Shown here in pieces: positions 23,090 to 31,076 of a stretch of DNA of 64,000 nucleotides (position 1 is its first letter; each line of letters opens with the position of its first letter). Below the pieces are notes generated by a model. The model did not search any database and was not told where the DNA came from. It saw nothing but the letters and a program-made list of their open reading frames with translations. The stretch is taken from NCBI RefSeq assembly GCF_019468565.1, contig NZ_CP080521.1, positions 3,844,001-3,908,000 on the forward strand, in the 5' to 3' direction. This DNA is from Pseudonocardia sp. DSM 110487 (GTDB lineage Bacteria > Actinomycetota > Actinomycetes > Mycobacteriales > Pseudonocardiaceae). The translations under genes were made by a program, and so were the position numbers.

Positions 23090-25012
23090 CTACCCCGGGG
23101 AAGCGCGGCGGCCGCCGAGGTGCTCGGCGAGGTGCCGTTCGATGGCGCGGTGCAGCAGGATCAGGTTCTCCGGGTTCTCGAAGCCGTGGCCCTCGTCGTC
23201 GGCGACGATGTACTCCACCGGCACGCCGCGCTCACGCAGCGGCGCGACGATGTTGTCCGACTCGGCCTGCACGACGCGGACGTCGTTGGCGCCCTGCGCG
23301 ACGAGCAGCGGCGTGGTGATCCGGTCGACCATGGTGATCGGCGAGCGCCGCCGCATGTCGGCCAGCTGCGCTGGGTCGTCGGGGTCGCCGACGTAGCGGA
23401 CCCAGTTGTTGGTCATGTTCGCGCGGACGAACGGGGGGAGCGTGGCCAGGAAGTTGGCCAGGTCGGAGATGCCGACGTAGTCGACGGCCGCGGCGAACTT
23501 GTCCGGGGTGACGGTGACGCCGACGAGTGCGGCATAGCCGCCATAGGAGCCACCGGCGATGGCGAGGCGCTCCGGGTCGGCATAGCCCTGCGCGACGGCC
23601 CAGTTGACGGCGTCGATGAGGTCGTCGTGCATCTTCCCGGCGAACTCACCGATCGCCGCGGTGATGTGCCGGCGCCCGTACCCGGTGGAGCCGCGGAAGT
23701 TGACCTGGAGCACGGCGTAGCCGCGGTTGGCGAGGAACTGCACCGACCGGTTGTGTCCCCAGGTGTCGTGCATCCACGGTCCGCCGTGTACCAGCAGCAC
23801 CAGCGGCAGGTTCTCCGGCGGGACGCTGACGGGCAGGGTCAGGAACCCGTGCAGCGGGAGGCCGTCGCGGGCCGGCAAGTCGACCGCGGTCATCGGCGCG
23901 AGGTCCGCCGGATCGAGGTGCGGGTTGCCGCGGAACAGCGGGCGGCTCTCCCCTGTGGCGTGGTCGTAGAACCATGTTGTGCCCGGCTCCCGGTCGTGGA
24001 TGAAGGAGGCGATCCAGCGCCGCTCGCTCAGGTCGGAGGTCACGGTGTCCAGCACGCCGTCGGAGAGCTTCTCCAGCGCGGCCTGGACCTCGGCGAAGTG
24101 CGGGTCGAGCGGCACGATGTGGGGGCGGTCGCCGGTGAAGCGGGCGGCGATGACCTCGCCGGTGCGCCGGCTGACGAAGACGGTCGGTGGCAGGGTGTCG
24201 GAGGCAGCGCTGAGGGTGTCCAGGCTGTGCCCGTCCACGGCAGCGACCACCGTCTGCTCGCCGGTCTCGCGGTCAATGCGCAGCAGCTGCAGGTCGTCGG
24301 AGTCCTGGTAGTCGCCGAGCAGCGCGCCGGTGCCGTCCGGCAGCGGGGCCAGGAAGAGGCCCATCGGATGTTCCGCGCCGCCGGCGCGATGCAGGAGCCG
24401 CAGCTCCCCGGTAGCGGGGTCGGCGGCCGAGATCTCGTAGGTGCCGTCGGCGTCCTTCGCCATGTGCCAGGTCGCCCGTCCGGTCCGGTCGACGAAGAAG
24501 GTGTCCGCCGGGTCGGTCCGCTCCACGAGCGGGGTGGTCCCGCCGGTGGCGACGTCGATCCTGAACACGTCGACGAACAGCGGGCGGGGGTTCATCCAGG
24601 CGATGACGGTGCCGGGCACCGTGGTCTCCGGGTTGACGGCGAACACGCGGGACTCGGCGGCCAGCGGCGTCAGGTCGACGGCGGGGGAGTCCGGTGCCCC
24701 GAGGTCGACGCGGTACAGGTGCCACTCCTCGTTGCCGTCAGTGTCCTGCAGGTAGAGCATGAAGCGGGGGTCATCGGTCCAGTAGTAGGTGGTGATCCCG
24801 CGTCGGCTGTCGGACGTGACCGGGACGGCGTCGAAGTGGTCCTGATCGATGCCGCGCACCCAGACGTTGCGCCGCCCGCGGTGCGGTGCCAGGTAGGCCA
24901 CCCGGGTGCCGTCCGGGGAGATCGACGCGGATGCGAACTCCGGGTCGGCGAAGAAGGTTTCGACGTCGATCAGCGCCGGTCGCTGGTCGTCCGGTCGTCC
25001 GGTCGTGGTCAC
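23090..25012 (-). CDS. S9 family (prolyl oligopeptidase-like) peptidase, paralogue 2
   Basis: A 640-residue paralogue of the peptidase at 15933-17726, with the same order: beta-propeller in about the first 380 residues (SPDGTRVAYLAPHRGRRNVW), then the catalytic domain with HGGPW, GGSYGGY, QGANDVRVV and DDEGHGFENPEN. The propeller carries an extra repeat that paralogue 1 lacks (around DTDGNEEWHLYRVDLG). It is cytoplasmic, with no signal peptide. I start at GTG 25012 behind CGGAG; upstream codons lie in the promoter. It also has a MerR-type 19-bp-spaced promoter. Confidence 0.93.
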   Translation of the reverse strand: MTTTGRPDDQRPALIDVETFFADPEFASASISPDGTRVAYLAPHRGRRNVWVRGIDQDHFDAVPVTSDSRRGITTYYWTDDPRFMLYLQDTDGNEEWHLYRVDLGAPDSPAVDLTPLAAESRVFAVNPETTVPGTVIAWMNPRPLFVDVFRIDVATGGTTPLVERTDPADTFFVDRTGRATWHMAKDADGTYEISAADPATGELRLLHRAGGAEHPMGLFLAPLPDGTGALLGDYQDSDDLQLLRIDRETGEQTVVAAVDGHSLDTLSAASDTLPPTVFVSRRTGEVIAARFTGDRPHIVPLDPHFAEVQAALEKLSDGVLDTVTSDLSERRWIASFIHDREPGTTWFYDHATGESRPLFRGNPHLDPADLAPMTAVDLPARDGLPLHGFLTLPVSVPPENLPLVLLVHGGPWMHDTWGHNRSVQFLANRGYAVLQVNFRGSTGYGRRHITAAIGEFAGKMHDDLIDAVNWAVAQGYADPERLAIAGGSYGGYAALVGVTVTPDKFAAAVDYVGISDLANFLATLPPFVRANMTNNWVRYVGDPDDPAQLADMRRRSPITMVDRITTPLLVAQGANDVRVVQAESDNIVAPLRERGVPVEYIVADDEGHGFENPENLILLHRAIERHLAEHLGGRRASPG

Positions 25013-25051
25013 GCTGCACTCCGCTCGACTCTGTTGCACGTTCCGACAGCG

Positions 25052-25082
25052 ATGCAACAGCATGCCGTTGGGGCACACTCAA
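25052..25082 (-). promoter_or_regulatory. MerR-type promoter 4 (S9 peptidase 2)
   Basis: On the minus strand, TTGAGT, the 19-bp spacer GTGCCCCAACGGCATGCTG, and TTGCAT. It is the most divergent of the five sites but keeps the spacing and the TGCC/GGCA dyad. A start near 25044 leaves a leader of about 30 nt with a ribosome site. Confidence 0.6.
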
Positions 25083-25183
25083 GCCCGACGCTCCGGCGTC
25101 AGCTCGACGCACTGCCGTGCCGACCGGGGCTGGTCGGCTCGGCCGGGCGCTGCCCTGGTCAGGGTGTTGGTATGGATGGTCAT
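25079..25183 (-). CDS. 34-residue small ORF upstream of S9 peptidase 2
   Basis: ATG 25183 follows a very strong ribosome site (GGAGGAGC) and opens a 34-codon frame starting MTIHTNTLTRAAPGR and ending in ELTPERRA; its stop lies inside the -35 of the peptidase promoter. There is no recognised domain. It may be a true small protein, or the 5' stub of a deleted gene downstream of the broken hydrolase. Confidence 0.35.
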   Translation of the reverse strand: MTIHTNTLTRAAPGRADQPRSARQCVELTPERRA

Positions 25184-25307
25184 GGTGCTCCTCCGTTGTG
25201 GGACCGTCGTGCGGCGCAGGCCGAACGGCCACACCGCGGGGCTTCTCCGGCGGGCCACGGTGCCGTCGCGTCGGTCCGGTCACCGTGGCCGCGTCCGCGT
25301 GGTCGGA

Positions 25308-25635
25308 TCAGCTCGCGAGGAAGCCGAGCAGCGTCCGGTTGAACTCCTCGGCGTGTGTGGCGTTGAGGCCGTGCGGCCCGCCCTCGATCAGCGCCAATGT
25401 CGAGCCCTTGATGGACTCGTGGGCGCGCTTGCCGGAGACCTCGAACGGGACGATCGCGTCGGCGTCGCCGTGGATCACCAGGGTGGGGATCCCGGCGTCG
25501 GAGACCTTCTGCACGTCGTCGCGGAAGTCGGTGCGCCCGAACGCGGTGATGCAGTCCAGGGTGCCCTTCGGTGAGGCGAACTCGGCGATCGCGCGGTGGT
25601 AGAGGCGGTTCGGCTCGCTGATCAGGTCGGTTCGT
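25308..25635 (-). pseudogene. C-terminal fragment of an alpha/beta hydrolase
   Basis: About 108 codons encode only the C-terminal part of a chloroperoxidase/arylesterase-like hydrolase: LYHRAIAEFASPKGTLDCI, IPTLVIHGDADAIVPFE (acid residue) and IEGGPHGLNATHAEEFN (catalytic His). The nucleophile elbow and N-terminal half are missing. At about 25635 the similarity ends abruptly and an antiporter fragment begins on the opposite strand. Confidence 0.75.
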
Positions 25636-26330
25636 GCCGCGACCTCTTCGTCTCCGTCGGCATGCTGCTCGATCTCGGGTTCCTCGTCACGAACCTGCCG
25701 CTGGTGCTCGGCGCTGCCGCCGTCGTCCTCGTCGTCAAGATGTCGACCACCGCCGCGGCGCTGCTCCCGCTCCGGGTCGGGTGGCGTCCCGCGCTGGCCA
25801 CCGGCCTGCTGCTCGGGCAGGTCGGCGAGTTCTCCTTCGTCCTGCTCACCGTCGGCGCAGCGGCCGGGCTCAGTCCGGCCGGGGTCGGCGAGGACGGCGC
25901 GCAGGCCTTCGTCGCCACCACCGTGGTGCTGATGATCGCCACACCGCTGCTCGCGGCCGCGGGCCGGGCACTGTCCGCGTCGGCCCCGATGTCGATGCCC
26001 TCCGCCGAAGCTGTCACGCCGGCCACCGAACTGTCCCGCACCGACCACGTGGTGCTGATCGGCTGGGGCGACACCACCATCCGGCTCGGCCGCGAGCTGC
26101 AGGGCCGTGGGATCGACGTCGTGATGACCACGCTCAATCCGGACGGGGCCGCTCGCGCCGAGGCTGCCGGGCTTCCGGTGGTCCGCGGTGACGCGCTGCA
26201 CCAGCACGTGCTGCGCGAGGCCGGCGTCCCCGACGCCCAGATCGTCGTGCTCGCCGAGGACACCTCCGAACCCCTCGCCCGGGTCGCCACGATCGTTCGT
26301 GGTCTCATCGTCAAGCGGCGCGGGGCGCGG
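25636..26330 (+). pseudogene. Fragment of a CPA2 (Kef-type) cation/proton antiporter
   Basis: The frame encodes the last membrane helices of a Kef-type antiporter (DLFVSVGMLLDLGFLVTNLP, LATGLLLGQVGEFSFVLLTV) followed by most of an RCK/TrkA-N domain (DHVVLIGWGDTTIRLGREL, VVRGDALHQHVLREAGVPDAQIVV). The N-terminal half of the transporter and the end of the RCK domain are missing; similarity stops after ATIVRGL. There is no start codon of its own. Confidence 0.75.
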
Positions 26331-26390
26331 TGCGGTCGAGCTCGGCAACCGCAGGGCGACCGACCGCACCGCCGCTGGGCGCCCCGATCG

Positions 26391-26421
26391 TTGACCATGC
26401 CGCTACGGCACGGTGTGCAAT
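26391..26421 (+). promoter_or_regulatory. MerR-type promoter 5 (merR autoregulation)
   Basis: TTGACC, the 19-bp spacer ATGCCGCTACGGCACGGTG, then TGCAAT. The predicted start falls on the MerR ATG at 26429, suggesting a leaderless mRNA. The spacer dyad matches the four other sites, which implies that this MerR protein binds all five. Confidence 0.75.
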
Positions 26422-26428
26422 GGGTGCC

Positions 26429-27154
26429 ATGACCTGGAGCACTCGTGAACTCGCCGAACTGGCCGGTACCAGCCTGCGCGCGGTTCGGCACTACCACGAG
26501 GTCGGGCTGCTCCCCGTGCCCGAGCGGCACTCCAACGGCTACAAGCAGTACGGCGTCAGCCACCTCGTCCGGCTGCTGCGCGTCAAGCGCCTGGTCGACC
26601 TCGGGTTCTCGCTGTCCCAGATCGCCGCCTTGGGCGACGACGACCACCACCCGGCCGAGGCGTTGCGCGCCCTCGACGCCGAGCTGGCCGCCACCATCGA
26701 GCGCCTGCAGCGGGCGCGCATGGAGCTCGGGTTGATCCTGCGGCACCACGCCCCGGCCGACCTGCCCGCCGACATCGCTCCGGCGGCCGGCGCGGCGGGA
26801 ATGTCGGAGGCCGACCGGTCGATGGTGCTCGTCATGAGCCGGGTGATGGGGCCCGAGCAGGCCAGTGCGTACGCCGAGATGCTGCACTCCGTGCCGACCG
26901 ACCCGACCGACGGCGAGTTCGACTCGCTGCCCGTCGACGCCGACGAGGCGACGCGGCAGAACCTGGCCGAGCGCCTGGTCCCGTACATCCGCCGGATCCG
27001 GGAGGATCACCCGGCCGCGATGGCGCTGGACGTCGACGCCCCGCGCGGCGCGCGCTTCGTCGCCGAGACGGCGGCCGCCGCCCTGCAGGAGCTCTACAAC
27101 CCGGCCCAGCGGGACGTCATCCGCCGGGTCGGCGCGCTCCTGGCGGACAGCTGA
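26429..27154 (+). CDS. MerR-family transcriptional regulator
   Basis: A 241-residue activator. The MerR DNA-binding domain is at residues 1-75 (TRELAELAGTSLRAVRHYHEVGLLPVPERHSNGYKQYG, LVRLLRVKRLVDLGFSLSQIAALG), followed by a dimerisation helix (about 80-110). A 130-residue helical effector domain of unknown ligand type follows; it lacks the metal-binding cysteines of MerR/SoxR. MerR proteins untwist promoters with 19-bp spacers, and such a promoter lies directly upstream of this gene and of four others in the window. The ATG choice (26429 rather than 26420) follows the protein family and the promoter position. Confidence 0.9.
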   Translation: MTWSTRELAELAGTSLRAVRHYHEVGLLPVPERHSNGYKQYGVSHLVRLLRVKRLVDLGFSLSQIAALGDDDHHPAEALRALDAELAATIERLQRARMELGLILRHHAPADLPADIAPAAGAAGMSEADRSMVLVMSRVMGPEQASAYAEMLHSVPTDPTDGEFDSLPVDADEATRQNLAERLVPYIRRIREDHPAAMALDVDAPRGARFVAETAAAALQELYNPAQRDVIRRVGALLADS

Positions 27155-27233
27155 GGGGGACTGCGCACTACGAGCCCAGATCCGCGAGCTCGTCTGTGAA
27201 TGCCGGTGGGACCGTCCGCCACCCAAGGCTGGA

Positions 27234-27980
27234 TCAGAACTGGTGCTCGCCGCCGTCGATGTCCAGGTTCGCACCGTAAATGAAGCTGCTGTCGGCAGAG
27301 GCGAGGAAGGCGACCGCGCCCGCCACTTCCTCCGGGCGTCCGAGGCGTCCGATGGGGACTCCCTCGGCGAGCCCCGCCTTGAAGGCCTCCGCCTCCTCCG
27401 GGCCGAGGACCCGGTCGACGGCCGGGGTCTCGATCGAGCCGGGCGAGATCGAGTTCACCCGGATGCCGCGACCCTTCAGCTCGTTCGCCCAGGTCCGGGC
27501 GAGCGACCGGACCGCGGCCTTCGAGGCCGCGTAAAGGCCGAAGTTCTCCCATCCGTCGTCGGCGCGGATGGACCCGTTGAGGATGACCGACGCGCCCTCG
27601 TTGAGCAGCGGCAGAGCCTTCTGGACCGAGAGCAACGTGCCCCGGACGTTGGTGCCGAAGTTCTGCTCGTAGTCCTCGTTGGTCGCCTTCTCGAGCGGCG
27701 CGAACCAGCCGCTGCCCGCGTTGGCGAACAGAACATCGAGGCCGCGGCCGCGGGCGCGGACCGCGTCGTACAGCCGATCCAGGTCGGCCGCCTTCGCGAT
27801 GTCGCCCGTGACGGCGGTGGCCGCCGGCCCGATGGCGGCCGCGGCCGCGTCGAGCTCGGTCTCGCGGCGACCGGTCAGAAACACGTGCGCCCCCTCGGCC
27901 GCCAACCGCTGCGCGGCGGCCAGCCCGATCCCGCTGCTGGCGCCGGTGACCACGGCCGTCTTCCCGTCGAGCTTCCCCAT
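27234..27980 (-). CDS. Short-chain dehydrogenase/reductase
   Basis: A 248-residue classical SDR. NAD(P) site TGASSGIG near residue 14, the structural FANAG motif near 88, active-site Tyr-Lys as YAASKAA near 150, and the ending GANLDIDGGEHQF. The Arg residues in TGRRETE after beta-2 suggest NADPH preference. The ribosome site is GGAGGAGC. It lies 59 bp downstream of a paralogous SDR on the same strand, probably as an operon that faces a divergent TetR gene. The substrate is unknown. Confidence 0.9.
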   Translation of the reverse strand: MGKLDGKTAVVTGASSGIGLAAAQRLAAEGAHVFLTGRRETELDAAAAAIGPAATAVTGDIAKAADLDRLYDAVRARGRGLDVLFANAGSGWFAPLEKATNEDYEQNFGTNVRGTLLSVQKALPLLNEGASVILNGSIRADDGWENFGLYAASKAAVRSLARTWANELKGRGIRVNSISPGSIETPAVDRVLGPEEAEAFKAGLAEGVPIGRLGRPEEVAGAVAFLASADSSFIYGANLDIDGGEHQF

Positions 27981-28039
27981 GCTGAGTGCTCCTCCGTGTT
28001 GCGTGTCGTACGTATCGATCGGCGTTTCTCTGGACCCGG

Positions 28040-28777
28040 TCAGATCTGGTTCATCCCGCCGTCGACGTAGAGGTTGGCGCCGTGGACGAAGCTGCTCTGC
28101 GTCGAGGCGAGGAAGACCACCGAGGCGGCGATCTCGTCCGGGGCGGCGATCCGCCTGGCGGGCACGGCGGTCGCGACCACCGCCTTCATCTCGTCGGCGC
28201 GCTCGCCGAAGACCTCGAACAACGGGGTGTCGACCGGGCCCGGCGAGACCACGTTGACCCGGATGCCGCGACCGACGAGCTCGTTGGCCCAGGTGCGCCC
28301 GTAGGCCCGCACGGCTGCCTTGGACGCCCCGTAGGCGCCGAAGCGCTCGTCGCCGCGCTCGGCGCTGGTGGAGGCGGTCAGGATCACCGAGGCGCCGTCG
28401 TTGAGCAGCGGAAGGGCCTTCTGCACCGTGAGGAAGGTGCCTTTGACGTTGATGTCGAAGATCCGGTCGTGGTTCTCCTCCGTCAGCTCGTCCAGTCGCG
28501 CGAGGTGCTGGATGGCTGCGTTGGCGAACAGCACGTCCAGGCCCTTCCCGCGCTCCCGCACCCGCTCGTACAGGCGGTCCACATCGGCCGCGACGCTGAC
28601 GTCACCGGGCACCGCTGTGGCGTTGCCGATTTCGGCCGCGGCCTTCTCCAGCTCGGTCTCGCGTCGCCCGGTGATGAACACGTGTGCGCCCTCGGTGGCG
28701 AGTCGCTCCGCGGTCGCCAGGCCGATCCCGGTGCTGCCACCGGTCACCACCGCCGTCTTGCCGTCGAACTGTCCCAT
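28040..28777 (-). CDS. Short-chain dehydrogenase/reductase
   Basis: A 245-residue classical SDR, paralogue of the one at 27234. Motifs: TGGSTGIG near residue 13, FANAA near 86, YGASKAA near 148, and the ending GANLYVDGGMNQI. TGRRETE after beta-2 again fits NADPH. It is the first gene of the pair and diverges from the TetR gene at 28871, with a CTGACCGGTACAG near-palindrome between them. The truncated SDR at 20913 belongs to the same paralogue group. Confidence 0.9.
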   Translation of the reverse strand: MGQFDGKTAVVTGGSTGIGLATAERLATEGAHVFITGRRETELEKAAAEIGNATAVPGDVSVAADVDRLYERVRERGKGLDVLFANAAIQHLARLDELTEENHDRIFDINVKGTFLTVQKALPLLNDGASVILTASTSAERGDERFGAYGASKAAVRAYGRTWANELVGRGIRVNVVSPGPVDTPLFEVFGERADEMKAVVATAVPARRIAAPDEIAASVVFLASTQSSFVHGANLYVDGGMNQI

Positions 28778-28805
28778 CGAGCTCTGACCTCTCCATACTT
28801 AAGCA

Positions 28806-28818
28806 CTGACCGGTACAG
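28806..28818. promoter_or_regulatory. Candidate TetR operator
   Basis: CTGACCGGTACAG is a near-palindrome built on ACCGGT, a core common in TetR operators. It lies 29 bp upstream of the SDR start and 52 bp from the divergent TetR start. Confidence 0.45.
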
Positions 28819-28870
28819 AACGAACGTAGCACGGAACCGGCCGGCCGCGGATGGGACTAGGCTCGACGTC

Positions 28871-29479
28871 ATGACGGGTGCCCGGAGGGCGACGATCGGC
28901 CGGCCGCGGGAGTTCGACGTGGACGAGGCCCTCGAGCGCGCGATGCGGGTGTTCTGGGAGCAGGGCTACGAGGGGGCCAGTCTCACCGACCTGACTGCGG
29001 CGATGGGTATCACCCGCACGAGCATGTACGCGGCCTTCGGCAACAAGGAGGACCTGTTCCGGAAGGCGGTGGAGCGCTACTCCGCCGGGCCGGCCGCCTA
29101 TGCGACGCGCGCGCTCGAGGAGCCGACCGCCCGGGCGGTGGCCACGGCGTTCCTGCACGGTTCGGTCGACACCACCACCGGCCCTGAGCGACCGTCCGGG
29201 TGCCTCACCGTGCAGGGGGCGCTGGCCGCCGCGCCCGCGGACCGGGCCGCCCAGGATCTCCTGGCCGACGTCCGCAACGACGCCTGCGCCCGCCTGGAGG
29301 ACAGGTTCCGGCGAGCCCGCGACGAGGGCGACCTGCCGCCGACGTCCGACCCCGGACTGCTGGCCCGGTTCCTCATGACCGTGTCGGGCGGGATCGCTGT
29401 CCAGGCCGCGGGCGGCGCCGGTCGCGACGAGTTGCGCAAGGTCGCCGACGCCGCCCTACGGAACTGGCCGCCCGCCTGA
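28871..29479 (+). CDS. TetR/AcrR-family transcriptional regulator
   Basis: The 202-residue protein has the TetR DNA-binding domain in its first 60 residues: GRPREFDVDEALERAMRVFWEQGYEGASLTDLTAAMGITRTSMYAAFGNKEDLF. The C-terminal helical core (with PSGCLTVQGALAAAPADRAAQ) is the type often found beside SDR targets. ATG 28871 is preceded by AGGCTCGACGTC, a weak ribosome site. It is divergent from the two SDR genes, the probable regulated operon. Confidence 0.9.
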   Translation: MTGARRATIGRPREFDVDEALERAMRVFWEQGYEGASLTDLTAAMGITRTSMYAAFGNKEDLFRKAVERYSAGPAAYATRALEEPTARAVATAFLHGSVDTTTGPERPSGCLTVQGALAAAPADRAAQDLLADVRNDACARLEDRFRRARDEGDLPPTSDPGLLARFLMTVSGGIAVQAAGGAGRDELRKVADAALRNWPPA

Positions 29480-29517
29480 CGAGCGTCCGGGAGCCTCGTC
29501 GCGGGCATCGGTTGCGA

Positions 29518-29751
29518 TCAGGGGTCCGTGGCGGAGACGTTCATCCTGGGCATCTCGTAGGTGAGTTTGCCGCCGCCCTTGATCTCCTTGGCGCCGGTGG
29601 TGGTGTGACCCATGGCTGCGAGCGCGGACTCGGGGACCCCGACCGGTGTACCTGTGGCGGTCCATCCGACCACGAAGTAGCACATGTCGAGCTCATTGAT
29701 GCAGAGGAGCGGGTAGGCCTGCGGGGTGGCGATGAGCGGGTCGTCGGGCAA
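29518..29751 (-). CDS. Small hypothetical protein
   Basis: Seventy-seven codons from a TTG with GGAG upstream. The peptide contains LLCINELDMCYFVVGWTATG and ends in a short polar tail. I do not recognise it. It lies 14 bp after another small ORF on the same strand, so the two may form a unit. The start codon is uncertain because the frame is open further upstream. Confidence 0.4.
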   Translation of the reverse strand: MPDDPLIATPQAYPLLCINELDMCYFVVGWTATGTPVGVPESALAAMGHTTTGAKEIKGGGKLTYEMPRMNVSATDP

Positions 29752-29765
29752 CGTCAGGCTCCGAT

Positions 29766-29927
29766 TCAGGCGGCGACGGCGAGGGTGATGGTGTCCCGGG
29801 TCGTGCGGATTGCGTCGCCGATGGGGGAGGTTCCGACGACGTTCGCGGCGCCCGCAACGACAAGAGTCAGCTCGATGAACGACACGGCCGGCTGGGTCTG
29901 CTGGTTCACGACGTGTCCGGATTCCAT
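29766..29927 (-). CDS. Small hydrophobic hypothetical protein
   Basis: Fifty-three codons from ATG 29927 (or GTG 29909) encode a peptide with one hydrophobic stretch, VSFIELTLVVAGAANVVG, followed by a Thr-rich amphipathic end. There is no family assignment. It precedes the 77-codon ORF. Between 29928 and about 30360 both strands have open frames, but none has a credible start or family, so I call no gene there. Confidence 0.35.
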   Translation of the reverse strand: MESGHVVNQQTQPAVSFIELTLVVAGAANVVGTSPIGDAIRTTRDTITLAVAA

Positions 29928-30366
29928 GCCGCGTCGGTCGTCGGGTCGCCGAGGAGCGCGAGCCTGAGTCCTCGCGAATCGGTGGTGGACCCGTGCCAGC
30001 CGGCCGGATGCTCGTTGCGGGGCGGCCGGTTTCGACGACGCGTCATGGCCGGTTTCGAGCTCGGACTCGCCTCGGCGTGGTCGGCCTGCCCACCGTGATC
30101 GCCACGTTCGGCCCGCTTGACGTCGGCGCGTCCGACCTGGCGCCCGAGACGTTCCTCCCCGCCGACGAGGACAGCGCCGCCCTGCTCCGCGAGCTGGCGG
30201 CCACCCGGCTCGAACCGCAGCATGGCGGTCCACCCCGGTAGGTCCGGCATGGAGGGTCCCCTTCCGCGAAGGTGCCCCGCGTCCGCGCACCCCGCGTCGG
30301 TCAGTGCACCTCGGTCTGCTGCGAGCGCGCCCTCAGCGTCCCCTCAGTCGGGCAGTCCTCCAGAAG

Positions 30367-30397
30367 CTATCGAACACATATAGTACGTGTTCGATAG
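30367..30397. promoter_or_regulatory. Perfect 11-bp inverted repeat over a -10 element
   Basis: CTATCGAACAC (30367-30377) and GTGTTCGATAG (30387-30397) flank a 9-bp centre ATATAGTAC that contains TATAGT, a good -10. A repressor here would block the promoter of the DUF1772 gene. A purine-rich ribosome-site-like AAGGAAGGGG follows at 30404, ahead of a 12-codon ORF (30419). No regulator gene is adjacent. Confidence 0.65.
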
Positions 30398-30465
30398 TAA
30401 CCGAAGGAAGGGGATTCCATGATCGTGCTCGCGGGCCCGCCCGGTACCGGGAGCTGAGCCGAAGA

Positions 30466-31047
30466 ATGATCGTTCTCATCATCGCGGCGGTGTCCGCGGC
30501 ATTCGGACTCCGGAAGAGGATCGCCATCGCCGGTTCCGGAATCGTGCGAACCGCGCATCTCGCAGCCCTGCTCTTCGGTGGTCTCTTCGGCGGGCTGCTG
30601 CTCGCCGTGCTCGTCATCGAACTGACCCTGCGGGGCGCCGATGCCTCGGTGTACACCCAGGTCCGGCATGTCGCGTTCGGCGGACTGGGCGTTCCCGTCT
30701 CCGCCACCCTGCTGCCGGCGTTGGTCGCCACTGTGTTCCTCGTGATCGCGAACCGGAAGAGAGGGCGCACCTTCTGGCTGATGCTGACCGCACTCGTCCT
30801 GCTCGTGACGGCGTTCGCCATCTCGCTGCTGATCAATCTCCCCATCAACACAGAACAGATGGCCTGGGTCGTGCAGGCGCCCCCCGTGGATTGGGCGAGC
30901 GTGCGTGATCGCTGGCAGCTCTCGCACGTGGCCCGGACCGTCGCGACCGTGGTCGCGCTCGGATTCCTCAGCGCGGCCGCATTGCACACCTCATCGCCCG
31001 GCCATCACGAAAGCAGCACGCGGGTAGGCGCGCAATTGTCGAGATAA
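30466..31047 (+). CDS. DUF1772 (anthrone oxygenase-like) membrane protein
   Basis: A 193-residue protein with about four membrane helices (IVRTAHLAALLFGGLFGGLLLAVLVIELTL, LLPALVATVFLVIAN, LTALVLLVTAFAISLLINLPIN, and a C-terminal helix). The conserved DUF1772 elements are LINLPINTEQM and DRWQLSHVARTVAT. Family members include anthrone oxygenases, but most are uncharacterised. ATG 30466 follows CCGAAGA. A short ORF at 30419 reading MIVLAGPPGTGS ends just before it and resembles the first residues of a P-loop ATPase, so this gene may have been joined to a foreign leader by deletion. Confidence 0.8.
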   Translation: MIVLIIAAVSAAFGLRKRIAIAGSGIVRTAHLAALLFGGLFGGLLLAVLVIELTLRGADASVYTQVRHVAFGGLGVPVSATLLPALVATVFLVIANRKRGRTFWLMLTALVLLVTAFAISLLINLPINTEQMAWVVQAPPVDWASVRDRWQLSHVARTVATVVALGFLSAAALHTSSPGHHESSTRVGAQLSR

Positions 31048-31076
31048 CCCGCCGCGACCGCCGGGAAAGGTCCTCC

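Noticed and set aside
22682..25342. Plus-strand open frame of 886 codons opposite MarR and S9 peptidase 2
   Set aside because: It overlaps two well-supported genes, and its translation has the repetitive composition of a GC-rich antisense frame.
29906..30250. Overlapping ORFs on both strands between the small hypothetical genes and the DUF1772 operator
   Set aside because: Two minus frames and one plus frame are open at once, none with a family match or good start. I cannot choose one, so no gene is called.
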